Of a stretch of 64,000 nucleotides of DNA, positions 44,899 to 54,710 are shown piece by piece. The notes below the pieces were generated by a model. That model worked only from the letters and a program-made list of their open reading frames with translations. It did not search any database and was not told the origin of the DNA. The position numbers and the translations under genes are program-made. Each line of letters begins with the position of its first letter. The stretch's first letter is position 1. This stretch comes from Desulforhabdus sp. TSK (GTDB taxonomy: Bacteria; Desulfobacterota; Syntrophobacteria; Syntrophobacterales; Syntrophobacteraceae), in contig NZ_BQXM01000010.1 in assembly GCF_022836495.1 (NCBI RefSeq), positions 1-64,000 on the forward strand, written 5' to 3'.

Positions 44899-46356
44899 TT
44901 ATTCCTCAGAGGAAATGGGAAGGGTAAAGGTAAAGTTACTGCCTTTCCCTACCTGACTTTCCACCCCAATGACCCCCCCATGGGCTTCGACGATATGCTT
45001 GGAAATGCTCAGGCCGAGACCTGCGCCATCGACTTGATTCCGTATTCCTGAAGCCCGGTAGTACTTGTGGAAAACCATGGTCAACTCATCCGGCGGGATC
45101 CCGGGGCCGTTGTCCTCGACACTGAATTTCAGCCATTTCCCCGCCGGACCCTGATCAACATGTATACGTACAACAATATTGTCTCCAGGGGAAGAGAACT
45201 TGATGGCATTCCCCAAAAGATTCATCAGGACCTGCTGCAGATTTTCAGGGTCGCCCATGGCTTGAGGCAGTTGGGCGGGAATTTCCGTCCGGATTTTGAT
45301 GTCTCTGGCTTCGGCGGCCGGCGTCACGCGGTAGATGCTGCCCGAAACGAGGTCAGCCGGGGAGAAGGGAATGCGTCGGATGGATACGGCGCCTGCCTCC
45401 AGTCGGGACACCTGCATGAGGTGGTTCAGCAGTTCGCATATGCGCTCGATTTCTTTGCTGGCGATTTCCAGAAATCGACGCTGCCGGTCGTTGATGTTTC
45501 CCATGACCTCTTCGGAAATGAGATTGACGGACTCCCTGATGGAGGTCAGAGGAGTCCTGATTTCATGACTCAACATGGAGATGAAATCCGATCGCATCCG
45601 CTCTTCATCCCTCAGGCGGTTGGCCATGTCGTTGAAGGCTCCCGCCAGTTCACCGAATTCGTCCTTGGATCGGATGCGGATCGGTTCTCGAAGGCCTTCC
45701 CGTGAAATGGAATGTATCCCGCGGAGGAGCTCCCGGAGGGGCCTGCTCATGGAGCGCGTCAGAAAGATGATGCCCATGAGACCCAGCAGGGCGGAGCACG
45801 CCAGTCCCACCAGCCCCCACTTCACGGCCATCTCTCCCCGGTGGTTCAGCCCCCGCATTTCGGCTTCTATCTGCAGCTCATTGTCGGATCTGGCCTTGGA
45901 AATTCGTTTGACCCAGTCGTTGATGGCCTCTTCGGGAATCCACAGGACGTCCGAGGATTCTTCGCCATTGTGGCCTTCCAGTCCTCCCGGTAACTGATCC
46001 ACATAATCTTTGAAAAGCTCCTTCCAGGGATTCTCGGCCTTGCCCTCCATGGGCATCAACAGGAGTATTTCTGTCAGATTCTCCTCAAACTGCCTCTGCG
46101 CTGAAGCGAAGTAAGTCTTGTAATCATCCTTTTTCAGTAGATTGTATTTGCTCTCCGTTTCCGCCATCCACAGGAGACTTTCGATCATTTTCTTCGAAGC
46201 TGAAGATATCCTGAAGTTCTTGTTGACGACATCCTCGGATATTTTCATGATTTCCTGAATATGGATGAACAGAACAACGATCGTCCCATTGAATATTGAA
46301 ATGAGGATAAAATAAAACAAGAAGAACTTGATCATTATTCCAAATTTTATCTTCAT
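44899..46356 (-). CDS. glrK: Sensor histidine kinase, GlrK/QseE-like
   Basis: 485 residues. Membrane helix about 8-32, periplasmic helical sensor about 33-175, second helix about 180-200, HAMP about 200-252, HisKA with His264 in [13 protein letters not shown], and an HATPase domain ([35 protein letters not shown]). It would phosphorylate the GlrR-like regulator two genes downstream. ATG 46356 is chosen over the longer frame because AGGAG lies close upstream. Confidence 0.88.
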   Translation of the reverse strand: MKIKFGIMIKFFLFYFILISIFNGTIVVLFIHIQEIMKISEDVVNKNFRISSASKKMIESLLWMAETESKYNLLKKDDYKTYFASAQRQFEENLTEILLLMPMEGKAENPWKELFKDYVDQLPGGLEGHNGEESSDVLWIPEEAINDWVKRISKARSDNELQIEAEMRGLNHRGEMAVKWGLVGLACSALLGLMGIIFLTRSMSRPLRELLRGIHSISREGLREPIRIRSKDEFGELAGAFNDMANRLRDEERMRSDFISMLSHEIRTPLTSIRESVNLISEEVMGNINDRQRRFLEIASKEIERICELLNHLMQVSRLEAGAVSIRRIPFSPADLVSGSIYRVTPAAEARDIKIRTEIPAQLPQAMGDPENLQQVLMNLLGNAIKFSSPGDNIVVRIHVDQGPAGKWLKFSVEDNGPGIPPDELTMVFHKYYRASGIRNQVDGAGLGLSISKHIVEAHGGVIGVESQVGKGSNFTFTLPISSEE

Positions 46357-46737
46357 CCATCTCCTGTCGACAGTCTTCAGGGTGAAGGGGCAGCTGAAAA
46401 CGGAATGTCGCATTTGCCCGGAGCCATGGTGCTCTGCGGGGGCGAGAAGGTAGAATATACTTAGATTTTCAGCGAGTCAATCAGTCCATGGGGCTGTCAT
46501 TCCTCCAGCGTGCGTCGGCACGAATGAAGCGTGTAAGCGAGGCCTGCCGGGGAATGGGGGGATACCATGCGCACCTGGGAGTCCAGTGTTTTCGAGAGAA
46601 CCGGATCTCCCTCGTCCACTTCGAAGCGTTGGAAATATGGCCATAAAGATTCATCGATTTGCCCTCATTTTCCGACTCTCGACGAGAAGCCTCTGCATGA
46701 ATCTCCGTTGTAGGAAGCCCTGTCGGAAAGGATAGTG
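46357..46737. other. Divergent intergenic region with the glrK promoter
   Basis: 381 bp between the divergent kinase genes. On the minus strand TTGACT (46480-46475), 17 bp and TATTCT (46457-46452) form a good promoter for the glrK operon. The half nearer the plus-strand kinase gene shows only its AAGGA ribosome site (46728-46732). A 93-codon minus-strand frame there has no ribosome site or family likeness. Confidence 0.55.
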
Positions 46738-49700
46738 ATGGACCCCGGTTTTCAACCCTCATGGATCAGGCACAACAAGTTAATGATCCATGCTGTTTCG
46801 GCGCTTGTGCTGTTGGTGCTCCTCGGTTGGTTTTGCGTGGAATGGCGTGCCGGAAAAGTGGATGAGGAGATGCGGGCACAGATGCTGCGGCAGGTGGTGC
46901 GAATTGCTCAGGCAGTCAACCCCGAACTGGTCAAAGAGCTTTCCTTTACCCCCGCGGACAAAGGTTCGCTGCCCTATGAGCGTCTCCGTGAGCAGATGAC
47001 GGCCTATGGTCGCCTCATTTGGCAGCGTGGCATCTACAGCATGACTTTGCGGCATGGGAAGCTTTTCTTCGGTCCTGAGAACTACGAGGAAGGAGATCCC
47101 ATGGCAAGCCCTCCGGGTACGCTCTATGAAAATCCCGCCCCGGAGGCCTATGAAGTATTTTCACGGCGGAAGCCGGTGACCATAGGGCCTGTAACGGACG
47201 AATACGGGACGTTTGTGACAGCATTCGCACCGGTTCTGGACTAGGGCGTCCAAAAAAGATCTGAATCGCCCAGATTCTTTACCCGGTTTTTGGTCTCCCG
47301 GATTTTCCGGGAAAATGGCCGCCAGAGCTTGACTTGGGAGGCTTTCGCCGGGTCCAAAAACCGGGCAACGGCCGAAAGCCGATTTGGACGCCCTAGTTCT
47401 GGACCCTCGAACCGGAGAGGTGCTCATGGTCGTCGGCATGGACATCCTGGCCGATGACTGGAGGGCTGCGGTCAGCGCCGCGCGCCTGCCTCCTGCCGCG
47501 ATGACGCTTTTTCTCGGGTTGCTTGTCCTCGGCGGTGCCGCTTGCATCCACCGGCGCAATAATCTGCCCGTGGAAGGTGCGCGTCCCCTGAGACACATGG
47601 AGACCGCGATGGTTGGAGTCCTGGGACTTGCGCTTACGGTTGTGACTACCCTGGTGTTGATCGAGGCCGAACGCAGGGAGGAGGCAAGGGTTTTTGTGGA
47701 ATTCAGCGATTCCAAGGCGGAGGCCATTCGAAGCATATTTCGTGGCATTTGCGAGGACCTTGCGTCCATCGCACGGTTTTTCGAAGCCAGCCGGCGTGTG
47801 AGGCGACAGGAGTTTGCCGCCTTCGTGGAGCCTTTGGCAAGAAATGCCGTCGTAGAAGGATACCAATGGGTCGAGCTTGTCCGTCAGAGTGAACGGTCCA
47901 GGTATGAAGCGGAGGCAACGGCTGAGGCCCCTCTGGATCCAGCCATATGGGAGAAATCGGCACGAGGGGAGCGGGTTGACGCTTCGGTACGCCCAGCCTA
48001 TTTTCCAGTGCGTTATGCCGCGCCGGAGACCGGGAGGGAGGCGGAAATGGGGTTCGACATGAGCTCGAGGCCATTGTGGTCGTCTGCGTTCGATCGGGCA
48101 GCCTGTGTCGAATTCTGGATTCCTGCGGATCCCGTGTCCGTGGTCTTCGACGGTGTTGAAGCGATCGAAATACTGGCCGTTCGACCGGTCTTCCAGGCAG
48201 CGAATGCCGACAGCCAATTCCCGGGCGATGAGGGTGGAGCCCATGCGAATCTTCGGGGTTTTGTCACAGGGAGGCTGCGCCTGCAATCTTTTCTCGAAGC
48301 GGGCTTGAAGTCCTACACTGCGGAATCTCCCTTGCTGGAGGCGCACCTGTTGGGCTTGATGAACCCCAGGAGCCCGACGCTTCTGGCCGCCTATCCGCAC
48401 GCAACGGCGGACGACTGTCGTATCATCATGGGCAGGGATAGTCTCCAGCGATATCCCCTCTCCCAGGTGCTCCCGGTGTTTGCCTTTGGACGCACATTCG
48501 CTCTCGTCCTTCACCCAGCCTCCGGCTTCTACGCCTCGAATCCTCTCCGGCAGGGCTTGCTGGCAGGATTCGCCGGGTTGGTCGGGACAGCCGTCCTCAC
48601 CCTGTTTGTCGGCTTCCTGCGCAATCGTCAAGCGCGGCTGGAGGCCCAGGTCGTGGAACGCACCACCGCCCTCCGTGAAAGCGAAGAGCGGTTCCGCGCT
48701 CTGTTCGAAAACTCCATGAGCGGCGTCGCCCTGTGTGAATTTGTTTTGGATGAGCAGGGAGAGCCCGTGGACTATATCTACCTGCATGCCAATCCCGCTT
48801 TTGAGGCGCATACCGGGTTGCCGGTTGCAGAAATTTTGGGGAAACTTGCGTCGGAGGTTCAACTGGGCGTTGAAACGATGAGCTTTCTCCAGAGATATGG
48901 AAAGGCTCTCATGAGGGGGGAGCCTGTTGCCTTCGAATTGTTCCTGGAAAAGGAACAGCGGCATTTCAACGTTATCGCGCATTTCATGGATGAAGGTCGA
49001 TTCGCTTTCACTCTTTCCAACATCACTGAGCAGAAGCGGGTCGAAGAGACTGCTCGAGAGCTGGCAGAACGCCTCCAATACTATTTCACAGTCAGTCCGG
49101 TGATCATCTATATCCTTAAAACAAAGGAAGCTGGACGCATGCAGCCCATATGGGTGAGCGAGAATATTGAAAACCTCCTGGGATATACGGCGAGTGAGGC
49201 TTTAACGGCCGGATGGTGGACCATGCACTTGCATCCTGAAGATGTCGATGGGGTCATGGAGAATATGAGCCATCTGATGGAAAAGGGGAGCCTCACCCAG
49301 GAATACCGGTTTTTGGGAAAGGATGGTGCCATCTTTTGGATAAGAGATCAGCTTCGGGTGACTCGCTGTGGCAATGGCCCAGCCAAAGAAGTTGTGGGTG
49401 CATGGATCGACATCACCGAACAGAAGCGGGCGGAATCGGCATTCAAAAAACTGGAAGTACAGTTCCATCAGGCCCAAAAGATGGAGGCCGTGGGAAGGCT
49501 GGCAGGGGGAGTCGCCCACGATTTCAACAACATGCTGGGAGTCATCCTGGGATACATTGAATTGGCCTTGATGGATCTTGACGATCAAGACCCGATCCAC
49601 CATATCCTGGAAGAAGTGAAGTCCGCCTCGCATCGCTCGGCGGATCTTGTGCGACAGTTACTGGCCTTTGCCCGTAGACAGGTCGCCAACCCCGTCCCTC

Positions 49701-50605
49701 TGAACTTGAACGAAACAGTGGAAAACATGCTCAAGATGCTCCGCCGCCTCATCGGTGAGGACATCGACCTGGTATGGGTCCCGGGGCATGGCCTCTGGAA
49801 TGTGCAAATCGATCCCTCGCAGTTTGACCAGGTGTTGGCGAACCTGCTGGTCAATGCCCGCGATGCCATTGACGGGGTGGGGAGAGTCACCATCCAAACG
49901 AACAACGTGGCGCTCGATGAAACATTTTGTGCCAATCACGCAGGATGCGTACCCGGTGAGTACGTGCTGCTAGCGTTGCGCGATGACGGCTGCGGGATGG
50001 AGCCGGAAATGCAGGCCAAGGTTTTCGAGCCCTTCTTCACCACCAAGGAACTTGGAAAAGGAACCGGACTGGGGCTTTCGACGGTATTTGGGATTATCAA
50101 GCAGAACGGAGGCTACATCAACCTCTGCAGTGAAAAGGGCTGTGGTTCGACTTTCAATATTTACCTCCCGCGTTTTCAGTCCGGGACAGCCGATTCCGCT
50201 GCGGGTATGCCAAGTGACCCGGGCTCGCCGAAAAAAGGCACGGAAACCGTGCTCATTGTCGAGGATGAAAATGCGATCCTGGAGCTTGCCGGCGGAATGC
50301 TTCGGCGCTTGGGCTATTCGGTGCTTTCAGCCGGGACTCCTGGTGAGGCCATACGCCGGGTCCAGGAGTATCCTGGGCTCATTGATCTTCTCATCACGGA
50401 TGTCGTGATGCCGGAAATGAACGGTCGGGAGCTGGCAAAGCGGCTGGAAGTCCTGCATCCCGAAATGAAATGCCTCTACATGTCCGGATACACTGCCGAT
50501 GTCATCGCACACCAGGGTATTCTCGAACACGGAGTACGATTCCTTCAAAAACCCTTTGCCGCGAAGGCCCTTTCCGACAAGGTCGCAGAAGCGCTGGGGC
50601 ATTGA
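46738..50605 (+). pseudogene. Hybrid sensor histidine kinase gene split by a MITE-like insertion
   Basis: The first part (46738-47244) encodes a membrane helix (about 16-36) and part of a periplasmic domain, then stops at a TAG contributed by the insertion at 47241-47396. Removing the insert and one target copy restores one frame: ..FAPVLDPRTGEVLMVVGMDI... The rejoined protein of about 1,235 residues has a periplasmic sensor, a CHASE-like domain, a further membrane helix, two PAS domains, HisKA ([17 protein letters not shown]), HATPase (DDGCGM, GTGLGLSTVFGI) and a C-terminal receiver (LIVEDE, TDVVMPEMNG, KPF). The downstream part could still be translated from ATG 47426, which has GGAGAGG five bases before it, giving a kinase without its first sensor half. 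So loss of function is likely but not certain. Confidence 0.85.
47241..47396. mobile_element. MITE-like element, about 156 bp, no coding capacity
   Basis: Terminal inverted repeats CTAGGGCGTCCAAA / TTTGGACGCCCTAG (14 bp perfect) flanked by direct repeats TTCTGGA (47234-47240 and 47397-47403). Taking the ends one base further in gives a 9-bp duplication GTTCTGGAC and a 154-bp element. Inside is a second inverted repeat, CCCGGTTTTTGG (47282-47293) / CCAAAAACCGGG (47354-47365), and a hairpin CCCGGATTTTCCGGG. No transposase is encoded, so it must have moved in trans. Confidence 0.85.
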
Positions 50606-50830
50606 GCACTTGTGCATCCAGGAAAAATGGCTTGGCTCCGACCACCTGATTGTGTATGAAAATAGACAACCGTTTGTCATGATTTTCAGCCGACAAAGCT
50701 GCTCCACAGGGCGCATCGGCAGAGAAGCGTGCAGGATGGTCCTGGCGCTGTGGAGAAGTTCATCGCCCCCGGCGCTCCGACGGTTGTCCTTTTCACCGGC
50801 ATGTTGACAATGCAAAATTAGGGTCATTTT

Positions 50831-51124
50831 ATGGACAAAAGCTTGCTTGCTCTGGGTTTCATCGCCCAGGGACTTTTTTCGGCAAGGTTCCTGGTGCAGT
50901 GGATTGCCAGTGAGCGAGTTGGAAAAAGCGTCATTCCACTTGCTTTCTGGATTTTGAGCCTCGCGGGCGGAGCGCTCCTGCTCCTGTATGCCATTCTGCG
51001 GCGAGACCCTGTGTTCATCGTTGGGCAGGCAGGCGGATTGCTCATCTATATTCGGAATGTTTGCCTCATCTATAAGGAGCGTTTGGCCGGCAGGAGCGCC
51101 GTCAAGGCAGGATCGCTTGAGTGA
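50831..51124 (+). CDS. Lipid A biosynthesis N-terminal domain (LAB_N) membrane protein
   Basis: 97 residues, three membrane helices. The segments FSARFLVQWIASER and GQAGGLLIYIRNVCLIYKE are the LAB_N domain, found at the N-terminus of some lipid A disaccharide synthases and as stand-alone proteins beside lipid glycosyltransferases. Its role is unclear. It faces a GT2 glycosyltransferase gene that ends 25 bp away on the other strand. Confidence 0.82.
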   Translation: MDKSLLALGFIAQGLFSARFLVQWIASERVGKSVIPLAFWILSLAGGALLLLYAILRRDPVFIVGQAGGLLIYIRNVCLIYKERLAGRSAVKAGSLE

Positions 51125-51148
51125 CGGTGCAGTGATGGCTCGCGGAAG

Positions 51149-52162
51149 TCATACCTCCCGCCGGAGAATCCTCCGGACGGAGTAGATCTTCTTGTCTTGG
51201 GATTCGAAGTACACGCGGGCCAGTATTTCCCCCAGAAGACCTATGGCGAGGAATTGAACTCCTGCCAGCATCAGGACTGACGCCAGCAATGCCAGGGGAC
51301 CGTGCTCCTGAAAGATATGAACGCCGGAGAACACCTTTCGGAAGAGCAGGAACATTCCCATGAGGAATGAGCCTCCTGAGCACAGCAGGAACAGCTTTCC
51401 GAAAAAATGAAGCGGGCGGGTCATATAGCGCAGGAGAAATCCCACCGTCAGCAAATCGAACATGACCCGAAATGTTCGGGAGAGCCCATAATGGGATTTG
51501 CCCGAGTAACGTCCCATGTCCTGTATGGGAATTTCGACGATGCGTGCTCCGCTCAGGGAGGAAAGAGCGGGAACAAATCGGTGCAGCTCCCCGTAAAGGC
51601 GGATATCCGCGAGAACTTCCCGGCGATAAGCTTTGAAGGTCGTACCGAAGTCATGGAGCTGTACCCCCGAGACTCTGGCCATCAGCCAATTGGCGATGTG
51701 GGAGGGAATGGTGCGCGTCAGGAGGGCGTCCGAACGCGATACCCTCCAGCCTGAAACCAGGTCATATCCCTCCTGGATCTTACTGAGAAAATTGGGGATT
51801 TCTTCGGGCGCATGCTGCAAATCCCCGTCCATCGTCACGACAACTTCTCCCCTGGCATGATCGAATCCTGCCATAAGCGCCGCTGTCTGGCCGAAGTTCC
51901 TGCGCAGTTGGACCACGGTCACACGGGAATCTCTTTCGTAGATGCTGTCCAGAATTCCCGTCGTGCCGTCTGTGCTGCCGTCGTTCACCAGCACCAATTC
52001 CCACTTTTTCTCCTGTTTCTCCAGGGTATTCTTGATCCGCTGATAGAGCTCTTCGAGAGTCCTGGCTTCGTTGTGCAAAGGAACGACGACGGAAATGGCA
52101 GGTCCGTCCACACTCGGTTCCGCATCGCATCGGGACGGCGATGCTTGAAAGCTCGTTTTCAC
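51149..52162 (-). CDS. Membrane GT2 glycosyltransferase (ArnC/DPM1-like)
   Basis: 337 residues. A GT2 catalytic domain (about 23-235) with VVVPLHNEARTL, NDGSTDGT, and the metal-binding DGDLQHAPEEIP motif; then two membrane helices (about 250-275 and 290-320). This is the layout of polyprenyl-phosphate sugar transferases and of glycosyltransferases modifying lipid A or hopanoids. Start GTG 52162 overlaps the stop of the HpnK-like gene by four bases, so the two act together, with the deacetylase probably trimming the sugar that this enzyme attaches. Confidence 0.87.
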   Translation of the reverse strand: MKTSFQASPSRCDAEPSVDGPAISVVVPLHNEARTLEELYQRIKNTLEKQEKKWELVLVNDGSTDGTTGILDSIYERDSRVTVVQLRRNFGQTAALMAGFDHARGEVVVTMDGDLQHAPEEIPNFLSKIQEGYDLVSGWRVSRSDALLTRTIPSHIANWLMARVSGVQLHDFGTTFKAYRREVLADIRLYGELHRFVPALSSLSGARIVEIPIQDMGRYSGKSHYGLSRTFRVMFDLLTVGFLLRYMTRPLHFFGKLFLLCSGGSFLMGMFLLFRKVFSGVHIFQEHGPLALLASVLMLAGVQFLAIGLLGEILARVYFESQDKKIYSVRRILRREV

Positions 52163-53040
52163 TCAGTTGCTCCACCATAGGGCACGAGGGCAATTTTGTA
52201 TCGGTCCAGGAAGTCTCGCCAGCGTGCTGAAAGGAGAAGGTCCAGCTCGTTCTGCCGCTGCTCCAGGAGCCGGGTCTTTTGCCGGGACAGGTCTTTATCG
52301 CAGAAGGCGGGATGCAGCATCCATTCGCTGGTGCCGTGAGGGAGATGTTGGAGCAGGAATATCATGGCAGCCTCGTTCCAAATTCCGGTCAGGGAGACGC
52401 CGCAAAAATGTTCGGCGCACCTAAGGCCTTCCTGCCCGATGCGGTGCAGAAAGTGGCGCTTGAAGATGGAAAAGATCCTGGCTTTGGCATGCTGTTTACA
52501 GAACAGGATTTTTTCTCCCCTTCCCACAAAGGGAAAGAGGTCCAACCCTGCCGATGTTTCAAAGGGGCTCCGGATCCATCGTATGGCATGCCTTCGTGCC
52601 ACCTGAATGACGGCTTCCAGCACTTCCGGGATGGCATGGACGTGCTTGTGGCTGTCTAGATGGGTAGGTCTCAGGCCTGCATCCACGACTCTGCTCACCT
52701 GAAAATCCAGTTCTCTCACGAGAGCCTTCTGCGGAATTTTACCCCGTTTCAGGGAAAGGAGGAGACAGCCGGGTGTTGGGAGTAAAAGCCCGTCTGAAGT
52801 CAGTAATTCCCGAATTTCATGCTGGGGTGCGGCGGGGGGCATTTCAGTGAGAGCAAGGTGCACCCCGATGCCCAGAGCCGGAGTGGCCTTACAGACCTCG
52901 ACGGCCTCCTCGAAGGCCTGCCCCCTGGCCAGAAGTGTGGCGCTGCTCAGGCTTCCCTCCATGAAGCACTGGAGGATAGCCCGATTGACGCCCGCAGTGT
53001 AGCCCATATCGTCGGCATTGATGATCAGTTGGCGCGTCAT
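52159..53040 (-). CDS. hpnK: ChbG/HpnK-family carbohydrate deacetylase
   Basis: 293 residues. A YdjC-like fold with the metal-site segments IINADDMGYTAGVNRAI at the start, GVHLALTE near 78-85, and THLDSHKHVHAIPEV near 128-142. HpnK, a family member, occurs in hopanoid gene clusters; others deacetylate N-acetyl sugars. ATG 53040 gives the normal MTRQLIINADD start. It is upstream of and overlaps the GT2 gene, and is divergent from a tolC-hpnN-hpnM unit. Confidence 0.8.
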   Translation of the reverse strand: MTRQLIINADDMGYTAGVNRAILQCFMEGSLSSATLLARGQAFEEAVEVCKATPALGIGVHLALTEMPPAAPQHEIRELLTSDGLLLPTPGCLLLSLKRGKIPQKALVRELDFQVSRVVDAGLRPTHLDSHKHVHAIPEVLEAVIQVARRHAIRWIRSPFETSAGLDLFPFVGRGEKILFCKQHAKARIFSIFKRHFLHRIGQEGLRCAEHFCGVSLTGIWNEAAMIFLLQHLPHGTSEWMLHPAFCDKDLSRQKTRLLEQRQNELDLLLSARWRDFLDRYKIALVPYGGATE

Positions 53041-53279
53041 GGTTTGGAGTCGGATCCGAAGAGCTGATAGTTTTCCCGAGGGGTAACCCTGTCCCTCGTT
53101 CACTGCGCAAGCAATGACTCTTTCGACCCTCGAGATAGGGGAATAGCTACCAGAAGCGCCTCAACGTGTCAAGGCGGCACGCTGGCAACGGATGTATTCC
53201 TGCTTTCCATTCATTGCGATTTACGATACTTTGAGCCCATTTGGATTCTGTGAACTTTATTCGGGAAAGGGCGACAGAT

Positions 53280-54692
53280 ATGACTTCCAGTAAAAGGGAA
53301 AAGTGCCGCGTGGTGTGCTCCCTGTTGCTGCTGCTTGTTGTAACTTTGATGGCGGTAATCAATGCCCGGGCTGCGGAACCTGAAGTCCTCAACCTGGACC
53401 AGCTGATTGCCATGGCCCTGGAGAAAAGCCCGGAAATCAAGGAGGCGGACCAGGATATTGCAGTGGCCCAGAGCGACCTGGACCAGGCGAAGGCCGGCCG
53501 GTGGGCGCAGCTCGATATCACAGGAGTGACAGGGCCGGTGGAGGATGCCGATCTGCCCACGGTTGTGGTGAATGAAACCCTGGGAAACGGGTTGTTCCTG
53601 GGCGAGCTGCAGAACAATGACAAAGACCGTATCGGTGTCTTTGGCCGCCTTGATTTCAACCTCGTACAGCCGTTGTATACTTTCGGGAAGATTTCTCATC
53701 GTCAGGATGCCGCAGCGTTTGGGGTGGAGGCCCAGAAGTCTGCCAGGATCAAGAAGAACAACGACATCATATTGAGCATCAAGGAGCTTTATTATGCCCT
53801 GATCGTAGCGGGGCAGGGCAAGGATGCAGCCCAGGATGCCGATGGATTCATCCGGGATGCGCGTCAGCGGATCGAAAAATTGATTGCAGCCGGTTCCACC
53901 AACGTCGACGAGACGGACCTGTACCGCCTGGATGCATTCGAAGCCGACATACAACGGTTCAAGGTCAAGGCGGATTCCGGGGCTCAATTGGCCTACACGG
54001 CCCTCAAGAGAACCATCGGCTATCCAGCGGCCAAGGACTTCAAGCTGGATCGGTATGAACTTCCCAAGGACATGCGGACCTTGGCGGATCGAGAGGAATA
54101 TATCCGCCGGGCTCTGGAAACGCGCCCGGAACTGGAGCAGCTGGAAAAGGGGCTGCAGGCCCAAAAATCGATGCTGGATGCCGCCAAAGCCGACCTTTAT
54201 CCTTCTTTTTTTCTCGCGGGAGTGGCGTCGCTGGCCGGGGCACCGGGCCGTGAGCGCATGCCCATCTCCTACTTTGAAGATGATTTCAACCATGCTTATG
54301 TTGGTGTTCTGCTGGGTGGGCAGTGGCATTTCGATTTTGGCATCGGGCAGGGCAAGGTGCGCAAGGCTGCGGCCGAATATCAGAAATTGCTGCACAAGAG
54401 GGATTTTGCCGAGCAAAGCATTCCTCTGCAGGTGGCCAAGGAATACCAGGACGTGCTGGAAGCGAGGAGCTCTTACATTTCCTACGAAAAGGCGGCCAAA
54501 GCATCGCGAAAATGGATCGTGGCGTCTTTTGCAAACTTTGACATGGGAGTGGGCACGGCAAAGGATATGTTCGAAGCCATCGACCGCTACGGGAAAAATC
54601 AGGGGGACTACCTGCGAGCACTCTTCGACTACCATGTCGCAGTGGCCCGCCTGGAATACGCGTCGGGAATTGATGCACAATCTGGCCCTTGA
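53280..54692 (+). CDS. TolC-family outer-membrane efflux protein
   Basis: 470 residues. Signal peptide (about 1-35, ending ARA), then two repeats of the outer-membrane factor fold: long heptad helices (IKEADQDIAVAQSDLDQAKAGRWAQLDI...; RPELEQLEKGLQAQKSMLDAAKADLYPSFFL). It forms a trimeric channel. ATG 53280 has AAAGGG upstream. It lies 18 bp before the RND exporter gene, and so is the likely outer-membrane exit for it. No periplasmic adaptor (HlyD type) is next to it. Confidence 0.88.
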   Translation: MTSSKREKCRVVCSLLLLLVVTLMAVINARAAEPEVLNLDQLIAMALEKSPEIKEADQDIAVAQSDLDQAKAGRWAQLDITGVTGPVEDADLPTVVVNETLGNGLFLGELQNNDKDRIGVFGRLDFNLVQPLYTFGKISHRQDAAAFGVEAQKSARIKKNNDIILSIKELYYALIVAGQGKDAAQDADGFIRDARQRIEKLIAAGSTNVDETDLYRLDAFEADIQRFKVKADSGAQLAYTALKRTIGYPAAKDFKLDRYELPKDMRTLADREEYIRRALETRPELEQLEKGLQAQKSMLDAAKADLYPSFFLAGVASLAGAPGRERMPISYFEDDFNHAYVGVLLGGQWHFDFGIGQGKVRKAAAEYQKLLHKRDFAEQSIPLQVAKEYQDVLEARSSYISYEKAAKASRKWIVASFANFDMGVGTAKDMFEAIDRYGKNQGDYLRALFDYHVAVARLEYASGIDAQSGP

Positions 54693-54710
54693 AGGGAATA
54701 CCCAAACCCA

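Noticed and set aside
46481-46762. 93-codon minus-strand ORF between the two kinase genes
   Set aside because: No ribosome site and no recognisable sequence; it overlaps the start of the plus-strand kinase.
47241-47396. IS5-type insertion with CTAG target duplication
   Set aside because: Taking CTAG as the duplication would leave a doubled TTCTGGA and a stop in the ancestral gene. A 7- or 9-bp duplication restores the kinase frame.
47384-47426. TTG 47384 in the MITE end as the start of the downstream kinase
   Set aside because: It has no ribosome site; ATG 47426 with GGAGAGG is a better restart.
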